Numbered from the stretch's first letter, positions 34,392 through 43,759 are shown. The stretch: 64,000 nt of DNA from Paenibacillus sp. FSL R10-2734 (GCF_037963865.1 NZ_CP150170.1:6758001-6822000), one strand, 5' to 3'. The notes: generated from the sequence alone by a model not told the origin. Numbers and translations are program-made.

Positions 34392-35075
34392 TTATACTTC
34401 TATACTTTCGCCAGCTTTAAGCGGAAATCCCTCTATCCCCTCTTGTCGCAGACGATTACAGAATTCCACAGCATCCTGAGCAATATCCGGAAATGTATTG
34501 TAATGAAGGGGGATGACCTTATCCGCCCGCAGCCAGCGTGCAGCAAGAAGCGCATCATCCGGCCCCATGGTCAGCATATCGCCTATAGGCAGGGCCGCCA
34601 AGTCAATCACAGTCCTCTCACCAATCAGACGCATATCACCGAATAGTGCGGTGTCCCCAGCATGGAATAACGTCTTCCCCTCTATCGTCAATAAAATCCC
34701 AGCGGGCTGCCCAGCATAAATCCAATCGTCGCCTTCCTGAATCGATGAGGAATGAAACGCCTGAGTATATTTAACGGTAATGGCATCATAAATATGACTA
34801 CCACCTATATTCATATGTTTAACCTTGGCACCCTTTATTCGGCAGTATTCTGCAAGCTCAAAAACAGCAAAGATCGGACAATCATTCTGTTTGGCAATTT
34901 GCACAGCATCACCAAAATGATCGGAGTGACCGTGAGTTAGCAGTACAGCATCTACAGTAATATCATCAGGTGAAATACCGGAGTTCGGATTCCCTGACAA
35001 AAAAGGGTCAATAATAACTTTCGCTTGCTCTGTCTCTACCAGCAGTGCTGAGTGTCCGTAATAAGTGATCTTCAT
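34392..35075 (-). CDS. UPF0173 metal-dependent hydrolase (metallo-beta-lactamase fold)
   Basis: A 227-residue protein with the metal motif LTHGHSDHFGD (about residues 47-57), further ligands in FHAGDTALFGDM (about 138-149), and IPLHYNTFP near the C-terminus. The opening MKITYYGHSALLVET is characteristic of UPF0173 (YtkL). Substrate unknown. It is monocistronic and convergent with the glycosyltransferase. Confidence 0.92.
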   Translation of the reverse strand: MKITYYGHSALLVETEQAKVIIDPFLSGNPNSGISPDDITVDAVLLTHGHSDHFGDAVQIAKQNDCPIFAVFELAEYCRIKGAKVKHMNIGGSHIYDAITVKYTQAFHSSSIQEGDDWIYAGQPAGILLTIEGKTLFHAGDTALFGDMRLIGERTVIDLAALPIGDMLTMGPDDALLAARWLRADKVIPLHYNTFPDIAQDAVEFCNRLRQEGIEGFPLKAGESIEV

Positions 35076-35149
35076 GACGATTGTTCCACCTCCAGGGTTA
35101 TATAGTTTAGTTTACCCTATATATAGCTGAGGTTCACAGATTCGGCTAA

Positions 35150-36040
35150 TTATTTATAGAAAGTATGATTTCCGATGGTCTTAACATACTCCTGAGAATG
35201 ATGTACGGTAAGATCCTGCGCAAGCTTAAGCGATAGGAAAAAATAAGTATCATCTGGAACTTCCTTCACGCCAGAGAGCGCAGCATTCACAGCTTTAATA
35301 CTATCATCACTAGGCTTCACACGTTTAAGACGCCCGTTAGCTACTGGGCTGAACTGGTGCTTTTGATGAATGACCTTATATATCGTGTCGGGGAAATTGG
35401 CTGACCGTAGCCTATTCAGAACAACGTTGGCAACTGCCACCTTGCCCTGGTACGGTTCACCTTCCGCCTCTGCCATTACAATTTTTTGTAGCAGAAGCAG
35501 TTCTTCTTCGGATACTGCGTAGCGCCGGGTTGCTTTACTTTGCTGCTCCTGGCTTAATAGCTCGGTCCGAGAGAAGTACAATGTTGTGAGGGGGTTTTTC
35601 TGAGATGCTGAGACTGATTTCACTACAGTCTGAGCGCTCTTTTTTGCTGTCGCTTTCTGCGCAGCTGGATTAGATTGTGCTACATCAGCCTTTACCCGAA
35701 CTATCGAAGCTTGTGATGTATTTTGCGGCTTTATTTTATTCTTACTAAGCCATTCTACATTCTGCTCTGATTTCCAAGCGGAACTGAACAGGTTAACTGT
35801 ATTATAAAGCTTATTCGTTTGTGAAACTTTATTAGTGCCCCTCGTCTTACTAGATATTGATTCGTCTTGCAAATAACTAATTACCGATGCTCGGCTGGTG
35901 GATTGCAGCTTATTCATCTGCACACTATCTATTTTCCCCTCGGCAACCTGGTTAGGTTGCATTAAGCTTATGGCAGAGAAACACACTAGTATAACGCCAA
36001 CGAGCAACGCGATATAGCGGTTTTGTTTAAAAATTAACAT
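35150..36040 (-). CDS. Cell wall hydrolase, SleB/CwlJ-type domain
   Basis: A 296-residue protein. An N-terminal hydrophobic helix (about 9-27) is a signal or anchor; a polar linker of about 150 residues follows, then a SleB/CwlJ-like domain (about 185-296) with MAEAEGEPYQGKVAVANVVL and TFYK at the end. Related domains cut cortex or vegetative peptidoglycan. The anchor and absence of germination partners nearby leave its role open. Confidence 0.87.
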   Translation of the reverse strand: MLIFKQNRYIALLVGVILVCFSAISLMQPNQVAEGKIDSVQMNKLQSTSRASVISYLQDESISSKTRGTNKVSQTNKLYNTVNLFSSAWKSEQNVEWLSKNKIKPQNTSQASIVRVKADVAQSNPAAQKATAKKSAQTVVKSVSASQKNPLTTLYFSRTELLSQEQQSKATRRYAVSEEELLLLQKIVMAEAEGEPYQGKVAVANVVLNRLRSANFPDTIYKVIHQKHQFSPVANGRLKRVKPSDDSIKAVNAALSGVKEVPDDTYFFLSLKLAQDLTVHHSQEYVKTIGNHTFYK

Positions 36041-36117
36041 GATATTCCTCCTATTTCACGGCACATTCCTATTGTATGTAACCGAAAACGGAAGCTTTGA
36101 AAACTTAATTATCGATT

Positions 36118-36720
36118 TTAAAATGTAATATTTTCAATCATTTCATACATAGGAATGGCATACATTCTGGTAGCATACAACACAAAACTATCAATCGTCC
36201 AGTCTCTATGAAAGATTTTTGATCTTTTTTCATCATCCAATTTCAGTAAGTTTTCCAGCAATTTATCATCAAATGAAATTTTTCCCCGGTACTTTCGAGC
36301 CACTGTGAGATGTGGTTTATACTCCCTAGATTCGGCTGAAAAACCTAAAGGATGCGTCGCAGAATGTACTCTCGCAGCTAATAAATTCAGCTCTTCTAAT
36401 TCGCCAGAAACCCCTACCCATAGCACTCTTGGAGCCGCCCTTAGACCAAATGTATTCCATTTGTCCAAGGATAGTTTAAAGGGACGGCATTGCCCTGACA
36501 TTTCCTTCAACCCCATGATTAAATCCGGAATCTTCGCCTTTGGGGTGTCTCCCAAAAATTGCAGGGTAATATGATAATCTTCTGGATGAGTCCATTTAGC
36601 GAAATGAAGCTTCTGAGATAGATTGGAGCATTCCTGAGCCACAGCTTGTCGAAGTTCCGAAGGTAATTTCAAAGCAATAAACAGTCGTTCTGAATCTTTA
36701 TCTGACGCGATAGCATCCAT
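36118..36720 (-). CDS. thpR: RNA 2',3'-cyclic phosphodiesterase (ThpR/LigT)
   Basis: A 200-residue 2H phosphoesterase. The two catalytic motifs are HITLQFLG (about residue 46) and HLTVARK (about 141). RLFIALKLP at the N-terminus is typical. It opens 2',3'-cyclic phosphates on RNA in vitro; the cellular role is uncertain. Confidence 0.9.
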   Translation of the reverse strand: MDAIASDKDSERLFIALKLPSELRQAVAQECSNLSQKLHFAKWTHPEDYHITLQFLGDTPKAKIPDLIMGLKEMSGQCRPFKLSLDKWNTFGLRAAPRVLWVGVSGELEELNLLAARVHSATHPLGFSAESREYKPHLTVARKYRGKISFDDKLLENLLKLDDEKRSKIFHRDWTIDSFVLYATRMYAIPMYEMIENITF

Positions 36721-36808
36721 ATCAATTTCACCTTCTCCTATAGATTTGGTATCCTTATCCTATAACATTATCCATTTTCATCAAACCGTAGAGCAGGAGG
36801 AATACATC

Positions 36809-37765
36809 ATGACTAAGTCCATAGTATGTTTACAGCCACTTACAGCCCAGCAACAGGAAAGGATCAGAGCGGCAGCCCCCGGTTATACATTCACACAAGG
36901 GGATGGTAAAAATCCGGATTTACAACTGCTAGCTGATGCTGAAATCGTAATCGGCTGGGCCAAAGGCATCGCCGATACGCTTCTTCGTCCGGATTCACCC
37001 CTTCGCTGGGTACAATCCTGGTCTGCAGGAATTGAGAAGCTTCCGCTTGAGCGTTTTAAGGAGCGTGGAATCCTGTTAACCAGCGGGAGCGGAGTGCACG
37101 CCGAGCCTATTTCTGCGGTAATCTTCGGCTTCATGCTTCTCTTCACCCGTAATTTGCATACCGCAGTTCGTAATCAGATGAACCGCCGCTGGAATTCTGA
37201 TGGGAGTGAAAGTGAGTTATTTGGCAAAACAGCCGTTATTGTCGGAACTGGGGCCATCGGCAGCGAAGCAGCCAGAATTGCAAAAGCCTTCCGGATGAAG
37301 ACCATTGGCGTGAGTCGCTCAGGCAAGCCGCTCGCTGATTTTGATCAGGTATATACCACCGACCATTTGCCAGAAGCTGTGAGCCAAGGCGACTTCATCA
37401 TCAATATACTCCCTATCACCGATGAAACTGAGCATTTATTTAATACTGCAATCTTCTCCGCCTTTAAACAAGGCTCCTATTACATTAACGTTGGACGTGG
37501 AGCGACCACCGATACCGAGGCTCTAATTGATGCACTAAACCGTGGGCAGCTTCGCGGTGCCGGATTGGATGTATTCGAGAAGGAACCCCTTCCACAAGAT
37601 CATCCACTTTGGAATATGGAGCAGGTAGTCATCACCCCACATTCCGCTGGCATAACCGATCAATACGCGAATCGGATCGTAAATATTTTTGCCGAGAATA
37701 TGAATTCCTATTTATCATCTGGCACTCCATCCCTAAATCTCATTGATTATGCCCGCCAATATTAA
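36809..37765 (+). CDS. D-2-hydroxyacid dehydrogenase family protein
   Basis: A 318-residue NAD-dependent dehydrogenase. The cofactor motif is VGTGAIGSEAARIAKAF; catalytic residues are Arg in INVGRGATTD, Glu in FEKEPLP, and His in TPHSAG. Substrate cannot be told from sequence. AGGAGG precedes MTKSIVCL; the frame is open further upstream to 36746 but that is not needed. Confidence 0.92.
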   Translation: MTKSIVCLQPLTAQQQERIRAAAPGYTFTQGDGKNPDLQLLADAEIVIGWAKGIADTLLRPDSPLRWVQSWSAGIEKLPLERFKERGILLTSGSGVHAEPISAVIFGFMLLFTRNLHTAVRNQMNRRWNSDGSESELFGKTAVIVGTGAIGSEAARIAKAFRMKTIGVSRSGKPLADFDQVYTTDHLPEAVSQGDFIINILPITDETEHLFNTAIFSAFKQGSYYINVGRGATTDTEALIDALNRGQLRGAGLDVFEKEPLPQDHPLWNMEQVVITPHSAGITDQYANRIVNIFAENMNSYLSSGTPSLNLIDYARQY

Positions 37766-37775
37766 AAATTAGGAT

Positions 37776-37804
37776 TTGATTATTAAGAACACTTGTTCTA
37801 TAAT
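37776..37804 (+). promoter_or_regulatory. Sigma-A promoter with LexA-like operator in the spacer (grpB-family gene)
   Basis: TTGATT (37776-37781), 17 bases, TATAAT (37799-37804). Inside the spacer lies AGAACACTTGTTCT, a GAAC-N4-GTTC palindrome like the Gram-positive LexA box (consensus CGAACRNRYGTTYG). It would place the gene under SOS repression. Confidence 0.6.
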
Positions 37805-37844
37805 AAGGAAATCCAGGAATCAAACAAAAAGAGAGGTTAGTTAA

Positions 37845-38360
37845 ATGGATGTTACTGTCACGGAATACAACGAGAAATGGAATCCAATATTCCTTGAAGA
37901 GTCTCATAAGATTAAAGAGATCTTCGCTGACGCTCTTATTAATATTCATCATATTGGCAGCACTTCTGTTCCTGGGCTAAAAGCTAAACCGATTATTGAT
38001 ATAATGCCTGTTGTACGAAATATCGAAGTCATAGATGACTTCAACGCGTAAATGACAGAACTCGGTTACGAATGTATGGGTGAGTTCGGTATCAGCGGCA
38101 GAAGATATTTCAGAAAGGGCGGTACGAATAGAACCCATCACATTCATGTCTTTCAAATCGATAACAAGAAAGATATTGATCGTCATTTAGCAGTAAGAGA
38201 CTACCTTCGTTCACATCCAGAGGCGGCAGAACAATACGGTAATCTAAAAGAGGATCTTGCGAATCAATTCCCGAAGGACATTGAAGCTTATATGGATGGG
38301 AAAGAAGCATTTGTCACCGAGCTTGAAAGAACAGCACTTGAATGGTATTCAAATCATTAA
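37845..38360 (+). pseudogene. GrpB/UPF0157 family protein, interrupted by one in-frame stop
   Basis: The two halves read in the same frame: 68 residues (37845-38048) with IHHIGSTSVPGLKAKPIIDIMP, then TAA, then 102 residues starting with an ATG directly after the stop (GISGRRYFRKGG, HHIHVF). The total of 171 codons matches a full GrpB-family protein (nucleotidyltransferase-like fold). Only one base change is needed to restore it. The TAAATG junction could still allow the second half to be made by reinitiation. It may be a true nonsense mutation or a sequencing error. Confidence 0.85.
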
Positions 38361-38383
38361 CTATAAACTAATCATACAAAATA

Positions 38384-38426
38384 GTCCCTGCTACTCATTT
38401 GGACAATCCTAATGAGTAGCAGGGAC
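38384..38426. terminator. Bidirectional terminator
   Basis: GTCCCTGCTACTCATT and AATGAGTAGCAGGGAC form a 15-16 bp stem between the grpB-family gene and the convergent dGTPase gene. T-runs are short. Confidence 0.7.
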
Positions 38427-38456
38427 CTCTTATAAACTGGTTGTTCTTTTATCTAT

Positions 38457-39866
38457 TTAATCCAAATCATAAATCGAACCGACTTTCAATCCGTATAGCT
38501 CATTGTATATTTTCTCAGCAAAAGCATCCGTCATCCCTGCGATATAATCAATCACCATATGTTCCCAGGTCCAGATCGGATTTGCTTGTTTCTGATCTTT
38601 CTCAAAGCGTTGTAGCCAATCCGATGGAATAATGGCTTTGGACGTCTGCGGGTCAAGAAAAGCCCCCCATAGTCGACGCAAAATCCACTCACTACGTTTC
38701 TGAAGCCGCTGCACGCGTAGATCACGGATCATTGTAACCCAAGCGAAGCTTTTCAGCACACTTACGGTCCGCAGCATATCCTCATCTTCTTTTCCTTCCT
38801 TTATAAAAGTGACTTTCTTCCAGTCTCCATCAGGAATCACGCCTAGACTTGCAACAAAGGTACTGACCCAATACGCCTTAACTTCACGCCGAGTTCTGGA
38901 ATAGTCGTTCTCGCAGGTTGGCATCTTTTCCATCCATACGCGAAGAAATGAACTAAGCACCTCTTCGACTTTAGTACGAATGCTCTCCTCCTCCCAACCC
39001 TTCCAGAAGAAATCCTCTAGCGTTGTGATTTTCTCTACGATCAGCCGCTGAATATAGGAATCATGCATAAAGTGTTCATGCACTTCAATTTTTCCAGCTT
39101 TAATTCCATCCTCCAAATCATGTGCAGAATATGCGATATCGTCGCAAAGGTCCATTAGCTGAGCCTCCAACGTTTTCTTACCTGCTGGTATTCCCCATTC
39201 TTGGCGGATCTCCGAAATATATGCCCATTCGTGAAGGTACATCCCCTTCTTCAGCGAGGTGCCGGGAAACGGATATTTATTAATTCCGAGGAGCACTGCA
39301 TCAGACAGGTTTAGTCCATCAATGTTCTCACGCTTCTCCAGAAACATAATGAGCCGGTAATTATGAGCATTGCCTTCAAAATGCTCATAACGCTGCTTCA
39401 TCTGCTCATGAATTAGCAGCTTATCTGCACCCGTTGCTCCAGATTGCAGGGCAGCCTCATTAGTTTTCTTTTCAATAAGCTGCTCCAAAATGTTATCGAG
39501 CACCTCTTCCCCTTTATGTCCGAAGGGAGGGTGACCGAAATCATGAGCAATGGCCGCACATTCCACGACCTCTGGATCTATAACAAGTCCTGGATTCTCC
39601 GCTTTACTTGTCTCCACCTCTGGGTAAGATCTAAGCAGACTTTTCGCTGCTTCACGAGCAATCTGTGCGACTTCAAGTGAATGAGTCAGACGCGTCCGGT
39701 AATAATCACCCGTGCCAGCCCCGAACACTTGGGATTTGCCTTGCAGCCTACGAAAAGTAGGCGAATGAATCAGGCGTGAATAATCACGCTCATAAGCAGC
39801 TCTCGACGTTTCTAGGCGGGTAATTTCCGGATACTGCCGGTGTTCTCTTTTCTCAATAAGTGTCAT
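38457..39866 (-). CDS. dgt: Deoxyguanosinetriphosphate triphosphohydrolase-like protein
   Basis: A 469-residue HD-domain enzyme that cleaves dNTPs to nucleoside and triphosphate. HD motif residues are in TRLTHSLEVAQIAR and AIAHDFGHPPFGHKGE (about residues 60-130), and CDDIAYSAHDLEDGI (about 245) completes the site. LIHSPTFRRLQGKSQVF is the family marker. The ATG at 39866 follows GGTGGGAG; a TTG six codons upstream is less likely. Confidence 0.93.
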   Translation of the reverse strand: MTLIEKREHRQYPEITRLETSRAAYERDYSRLIHSPTFRRLQGKSQVFGAGTGDYYRTRLTHSLEVAQIAREAAKSLLRSYPEVETSKAENPGLVIDPEVVECAAIAHDFGHPPFGHKGEEVLDNILEQLIEKKTNEAALQSGATGADKLLIHEQMKQRYEHFEGNAHNYRLIMFLEKRENIDGLNLSDAVLLGINKYPFPGTSLKKGMYLHEWAYISEIRQEWGIPAGKKTLEAQLMDLCDDIAYSAHDLEDGIKAGKIEVHEHFMHDSYIQRLIVEKITTLEDFFWKGWEEESIRTKVEEVLSSFLRVWMEKMPTCENDYSRTRREVKAYWVSTFVASLGVIPDGDWKKVTFIKEGKEDEDMLRTVSVLKSFAWVTMIRDLRVQRLQKRSEWILRRLWGAFLDPQTSKAIIPSDWLQRFEKDQKQANPIWTWEHMVIDYIAGMTDAFAEKIYNELYGLKVGSIYDLD

Positions 39867-40055
39867 ACTCCCACCCCTAACCAAATGTCTATTTATTGAA
39901 CTTCATTATAAGGCATTTTCATAACTATTTTCACATCAAAATACAAATGCTGTTCGAATCCCAAACTGCGATGGAAGCAATCCACCAATCTAAAACCAAG
40001 TGAAATGGAGATATTAATCTTCGTAGGGAAAAAACATCTAGGAGGAATCCACTAA

Positions 40056-40361
40056 ATGATTATGAAGAAATTGTCCGTAGCTCTTTTATCGACTTGCTTA
40101 ATGCTATCTGTTGCTTCAGCGGCTTCCGCTTCTGCTGCACCAACCGAAACGAAGCATGAGAAAAAAATGCATGCTGAAAAAATGAAAAAAGAAAAAGAAC
40201 ATAAAATGCATGAAAAGAAAATGCATATGAAGAGCCACTCCACTAAAGGAATTCATGCAAAGAGCATGAAGGCAAAAAGCATTAACACTAAGAGCATTCA
40301 TATGAAAGCAACCAAAATGCCAAAAACAGGTCATGGCGGTGCTAGCGAACAAACTGAATAG
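40056..40361 (+). CDS. Small secreted His/Lys/Met-rich protein with PKTG-like C-terminal motif
   Basis: A 101-residue protein. A signal peptide (about 1-28, ending SASA) is followed by a strongly basic, His- and Met-rich region with no aromatic residues and with degenerate repeats around HAKSMKAKSINTKSIHMK. It ends KMPKTGHGGASEQTE. MPKTG resembles a sortase motif (LPxTG), but no hydrophobic span or basic tail follows. The next gene is a sortase. The composition suggests metal or polyanion binding, which is unproven. AGGAGG lies 10 bases before the ATG. The 170-base leader contains a small hairpin (TGGA-AGCAA-TCCA) but no riboswitch I recognise. Confidence 0.75.
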   Translation: MIMKKLSVALLSTCLMLSVASAASASAAPTETKHEKKMHAEKMKKEKEHKMHEKKMHMKSHSTKGIHAKSMKAKSINTKSIHMKATKMPKTGHGGASEQTE

Positions 40362-40368
40362 GGAGGAT

Positions 40369-40399
40369 GAAAGAGGGGGAATCCCCTCTTTCTTTTCTT
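40369..40399 (+). terminator. Hairpin between secreted protein and sortase genes
   Basis: GAAAGAGGGGG and CCCCTCTTTC with TTTTCTT following, ending four bases before the sortase ATG. It would act as a partial terminator. The sortase start has no clear Shine-Dalgarno because the hairpin fills that space. Confidence 0.75.
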
Positions 40400-40403
40400 A
40401 AAC

Positions 40404-41027
40404 ATGAAAAAATGGATGTATTTATTAATCTTTACCGTAATCACTATAACCACTGCCAGTTGTGCTGACTCACACCCGCAGGAAAGCAGTACAGAAACAA
40501 GTTCACTACAAACACAGCAGCAACAAACGATAACACCTACTAAAGCTATTCAAAAGAACGATATTAAACCATCATTACCCAAACCTATCATGCCTACTCA
40601 GCTTAGTATTCCAGCTATTAAAGTAAACGCCAAAATAGAGCAAGTTACGTTGCTTTCAAATGGACAAATGGACGTCCCCAAAGACACTAACATTGCAGGG
40701 ATTCTTTATCCAGGAATATTGCCGGGTGCAAAGGGAAACGTAATTATAGACGGGCATGTGGATAGTTATATAGGTCCAGCTATTTTCTTTAAACTCAAAA
40801 AGCTTAAGCAAGGTGATGAAATTATCGTTTCTAATTCGGACGGGCGAAAACTAACTTATATTGTAGAGACTGTAGAAAGCTTCACCACCGCTGAAGCACC
40901 CTTGGAACGAATCTTCGGAAAATCTACTGAAGCCAGAATGAATCTTATTACCTGTACAGGGAGATATAGCAGAAAGAAGCAAGAACATGAAAAAAGACTG
41001 GTTGTCTTCACAAAATTAAAACTATGA
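40404..41027 (+). CDS. Sortase (class F/E-like) with lipobox-like N-terminus
   Basis: A 207-residue sortase. The catalytic His is in IDGHVDS (about residue 120), the Cys in LITCTGRY (about 181), and the Arg in KRLVVF near the C-terminus. The pattern with GPAIFFKLKKLKQGDEI matches class F/E sortases. The N-terminal MKKWMYLLIFTVITITTASC looks like a lipoprotein signal with Cys20, so it may be lipid-anchored. The Gln/Ser/Thr-rich spacer (20-60) supports display outside the membrane. Substrate is unknown; the neighbouring MPKTG protein is the obvious candidate. Confidence 0.85.
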   Translation: MKKWMYLLIFTVITITTASCADSHPQESSTETSSLQTQQQQTITPTKAIQKNDIKPSLPKPIMPTQLSIPAIKVNAKIEQVTLLSNGQMDVPKDTNIAGILYPGILPGAKGNVIIDGHVDSYIGPAIFFKLKKLKQGDEIIVSNSDGRKLTYIVETVESFTTAEAPLERIFGKSTEARMNLITCTGRYSRKKQEHEKRLVVFTKLKL

Positions 41028-41079
41028 ATAGTTTAACCATCTAAAGGAGCATTCTAAAATAAAAAAAACAGGTGAATAC

Positions 41080-41829
41080 ATGAAAACTAGCAGCAAAGTT
41101 ATGATAACTACCCTTACACTCTTGTTATGCTTCACGAACTCCGCCCTAGGTAGCCCGAATAAAAACCGCGACTACTACGAAAAGAGAGGAGACATGATTT
41201 GGGAAGTACATACTAACCAAAAAGTGATTGCATTGACGTTTGACGACGGCCCTGACCCTTCTGAAACCGATCAAATATTAAAGGTATTGAGTCAATATCA
41301 TGCGAAATGCACCTTCTTTGCTATAGGAAAAAGAATTGCAGCTTATCCAGAAGTGGCAAAACGAGTCATTTCCGAAGGGCATGAATTAGCAAACCATACC
41401 TACAATCACGTTTATTTTAGAAAACCTATTAACAAAGCTCAGTTTGAGCGGGAGCTGAATTTAACCGAAGAAGAGATTGTAAAGGTCTCTGGAAAGCATA
41501 GCGCATTGTTCAGACCTCCAGGTGGAATGTATGACGAGACGCTAGTAGATATTTCTAACAATATGGGCTTAAAGCCTATTTTATGGTCCTGGCATCAGGA
41601 TACACGCGATTGGAATCGCCCTGGAGTGCAAAGTATTGCGAACAAGGTGATTCGAAATGCACATAATGGCGACATCGTTCTGTTTCATGATCATGTGCAT
41701 GGACAATCCCAAACCAGAGAAGCGCTCAAAATTATTTTGCCGGAATTAGAAAAGAAAGGATTTCGATTTGTCACCGTTTCAGAATTGATCAAGTTATCCA
41801 ATACACAGCAGGCAGGTAAACCACAATAG
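41080..41829 (+). CDS. Polysaccharide deacetylase (NodB domain), secreted
   Basis: A 249-residue protein with a signal peptide (about 1-24) and a NodB domain. Motifs are LTFDDGPDPSET (metal Asp), ELANHTYNHVY (metal His), and LFRPPGGMYD. It should deacetylate N-acetylglucosamine in peptidoglycan or another glycan. It follows the sortase gene by 52 bases and may be co-transcribed. Confidence 0.92.
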   Translation: MKTSSKVMITTLTLLLCFTNSALGSPNKNRDYYEKRGDMIWEVHTNQKVIALTFDDGPDPSETDQILKVLSQYHAKCTFFAIGKRIAAYPEVAKRVISEGHELANHTYNHVYFRKPINKAQFERELNLTEEEIVKVSGKHSALFRPPGGMYDETLVDISNNMGLKPILWSWHQDTRDWNRPGVQSIANKVIRNAHNGDIVLFHDHVHGQSQTREALKIILPELEKKGFRFVTVSELIKLSNTQQAGKPQ

Positions 41830-41895
41830 CCTAATTGCACAGGACTTCAAAATAGGGTAGTCTTGTCCTAATATGAAGTTCTGGAGGCTTTTATC

Positions 41896-42867
41896 ATGCC
41901 TGATAATACATCCTATACGACTGAGGAAATTGCCCGTTTACTGAAGATATCGAAGTTAAAAGTATATGACCTAATAAAAAAAGGGGAGCTCCCCTCCTAC
42001 CGTGTAGGAAAACAGATGCGTGTGGATCAATCGGATTTGGAAGTTTACAAACAGAATACTCGGAGTGGTATGACACGCTCGACATTGCCGCTGACTTTTG
42101 CTGGAGCGAATCTAACTCAAGCTGGAGCCCATACTAGCCATGTTAACAATAAAGTTGCTGGACACAGCCTAGTTATTACGGGTCAGGATATGTCACTGGA
42201 TATTCTAGCTACCTATATAGAGCGTTGCCTGCCTACTGAGCGCCCACTTCGTTCTTACGCCGGCAGTCTAGACAGTCTAATTGCTATGTATCAGGGCGAA
42301 TCGGACATCGTCAGTACTCATCTGCTCGACGGGGATACTGGAGAATATAACCTTCCTTATATCCGTAAAATACTTGTGGGCTTCTCTTATGTTGTAGTCC
42401 GTCTGTTGACCCGAAGTGCAGGATTGTATGTACAAAAGGGAAACCCCAGAGGTCTTCATGAATGGTCTCATCTACAACAGGATGGGCTCACACTGATCAA
42501 TAGAGAACGGGGCTCTGGCGCACGTGTGTTATTGGATGAACAGCTCCGATTGCATGGCATTCCTGCCGCCAGACTATCTGGATATGAACATGAGGAGAAC
42601 AGCCACTTGGCGGTTGCCGGTAAAGTCGCACGAGGCGAAGCGGATGTGGCCATCGGCACCGAGAAAGCTGCCCAGATTGTCGACGGTATTGATTTCATCC
42701 CCTTGATTCAGGAGTGTTACGATCTGGTGATGATTAAGAAACCGGAGAATGAGCATTGGATTGCCACTGTAATTGATATTTTACGTTCACCAGCTTTTCA
42801 GAGTGAGCTTGGGTCCATTCACGGATACGATCTCACGGAAACAGGGACGGTTATTTACGAGACCTGA
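41896..42867 (+). CDS. Excisionase-type HTH plus periplasmic-binding-like regulator
   Basis: A 323-residue two-domain protein. Residues 7-52 (YTTEEIARLLKISKLKVYDL, then GELPSYRVGKQMRV) are a MerR/excisionase-like DNA-binding domain. Residues 95-315 are a PBP-like sensor (SLDSLIAMYQGESDIV, GSGARVLLDEQL, GEADVAIGTEKA), like ModA/TupA folds fused to regulators. It is convergent with modB-modA, so an oxyanion (molybdate or tungstate) ligand is likely but inferred. Confidence 0.87.
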   Translation: MPDNTSYTTEEIARLLKISKLKVYDLIKKGELPSYRVGKQMRVDQSDLEVYKQNTRSGMTRSTLPLTFAGANLTQAGAHTSHVNNKVAGHSLVITGQDMSLDILATYIERCLPTERPLRSYAGSLDSLIAMYQGESDIVSTHLLDGDTGEYNLPYIRKILVGFSYVVVRLLTRSAGLYVQKGNPRGLHEWSHLQQDGLTLINRERGSGARVLLDEQLRLHGIPAARLSGYEHEENSHLAVAGKVARGEADVAIGTEKAAQIVDGIDFIPLIQECYDLVMIKKPENEHWIATVIDILRSPAFQSELGSIHGYDLTETGTVIYET

Positions 42868-43007
42868 GGGAGCACAACACAGGCTTGCGTAACTGTATAG
42901 AATGCAGTTAACTCACAGATTCCATCAATATCCCATACTAAAAGCGAACCTCGAAGTCGGTCGGCTTTCACTTGCCCATCAACTGCTCATGCAAGCCGCC
43001 GAAAACC

Positions 43008-43063
43008 CAAAAGACCAGGCAGCAATACTCCATTAATCGGAGAATCGCTGCCTGGTCTTTTTT
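43008..43063. terminator. Bidirectional terminator between regulator and modB
   Basis: AAAAGACCAGGCAGC and GCTGCCTGGTCTTTTTT form a 15-bp stem with a smaller inner hairpin. Confidence 0.9.
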
Positions 43064-43724
43064 AAATACGCCGGTTCACAAACATCAACATCACAGCAGA
43101 CATAACAATGATGGAACATACCCACATCCAAGCAAGTGTCATGTTGCCGCCATCCACCGCGACATAGATCGCTGTAGGCACAGTCTGCGTACGGCCAGGA
43201 ATATTTCCGGCTACCATAATCGTAGCACCGAACTCTCCTAAACCACGGGCAAAACCCAGAACATACCCAGCAGCTAAAGAGCGGCCTGCAAGGGGCAATG
43301 TGACATATCGCAGTACCTGCAGCTCACTCGCTCCCTGTGCACGTGCTGCATCTTCTAGATCCGGCTCCACCCCTTCAAAGCCTGCCTTCACCGTACGATA
43401 GACGAGTGGGAAAGCTACGACAACCGCAGCGATAACGGCAGCCCCCCATGTGAACAGGATCGTTTGCTCCGTCATCTGTTCATACCATCTGCCAATCCAG
43501 CTTCGTCTACCTAAGATGACCAACAGGACAAATCCAACTACTGTCGGCGGCAATACGAGAGGCAGTAGCATTACGGTCTCGACCAAACTATGACCAGGGA
43601 ACTTCCGACCTGCCATAGCCTTGCCCGCAGCCGTTGCCAGAATGAATACAATGATGCTGGTAATGACTGAAACTTTAACGGAAAGCCATACCGGGGCGAA
43701 GAAATCTGTCCAGTTTATTTCCAT
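43062..43724 (-). CDS. modB: Molybdate ABC transporter permease ModB
   Basis: A 220-residue permease with five or six membrane helices. The EAA loop (ARAQGASELQVLRYVTLPLA) and ARGLGEFGATIMVAGN near the C-terminus are specific to ModB/CysT-type permeases. It starts 35 bases after modA. No ModC ATPase gene is in the window; it may be encoded elsewhere. Confidence 0.95.
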   Translation of the reverse strand: MEINWTDFFAPVWLSVKVSVITSIIVFILATAAGKAMAGRKFPGHSLVETVMLLPLVLPPTVVGFVLLVILGRRSWIGRWYEQMTEQTILFTWGAAVIAAVVVAFPLVYRTVKAGFEGVEPDLEDAARAQGASELQVLRYVTLPLAGRSLAAGYVLGFARGLGEFGATIMVAGNIPGRTQTVPTAIYVAVDGGNMTLAWMWVCSIIVMSAVMLMFVNRRI

Positions 43725-43759
43725 CCGTATTCTCCCCGCTTCTACTCATGATTTCTTAT

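Noticed and set aside
39885..40055. Possible riboswitch in the leader of the secreted His/Lys/Met-rich protein
   Set aside because: A small hairpin and GCGATGGAAGC are present, but I could not match the leader to a known class by eye; a covariance search would decide.
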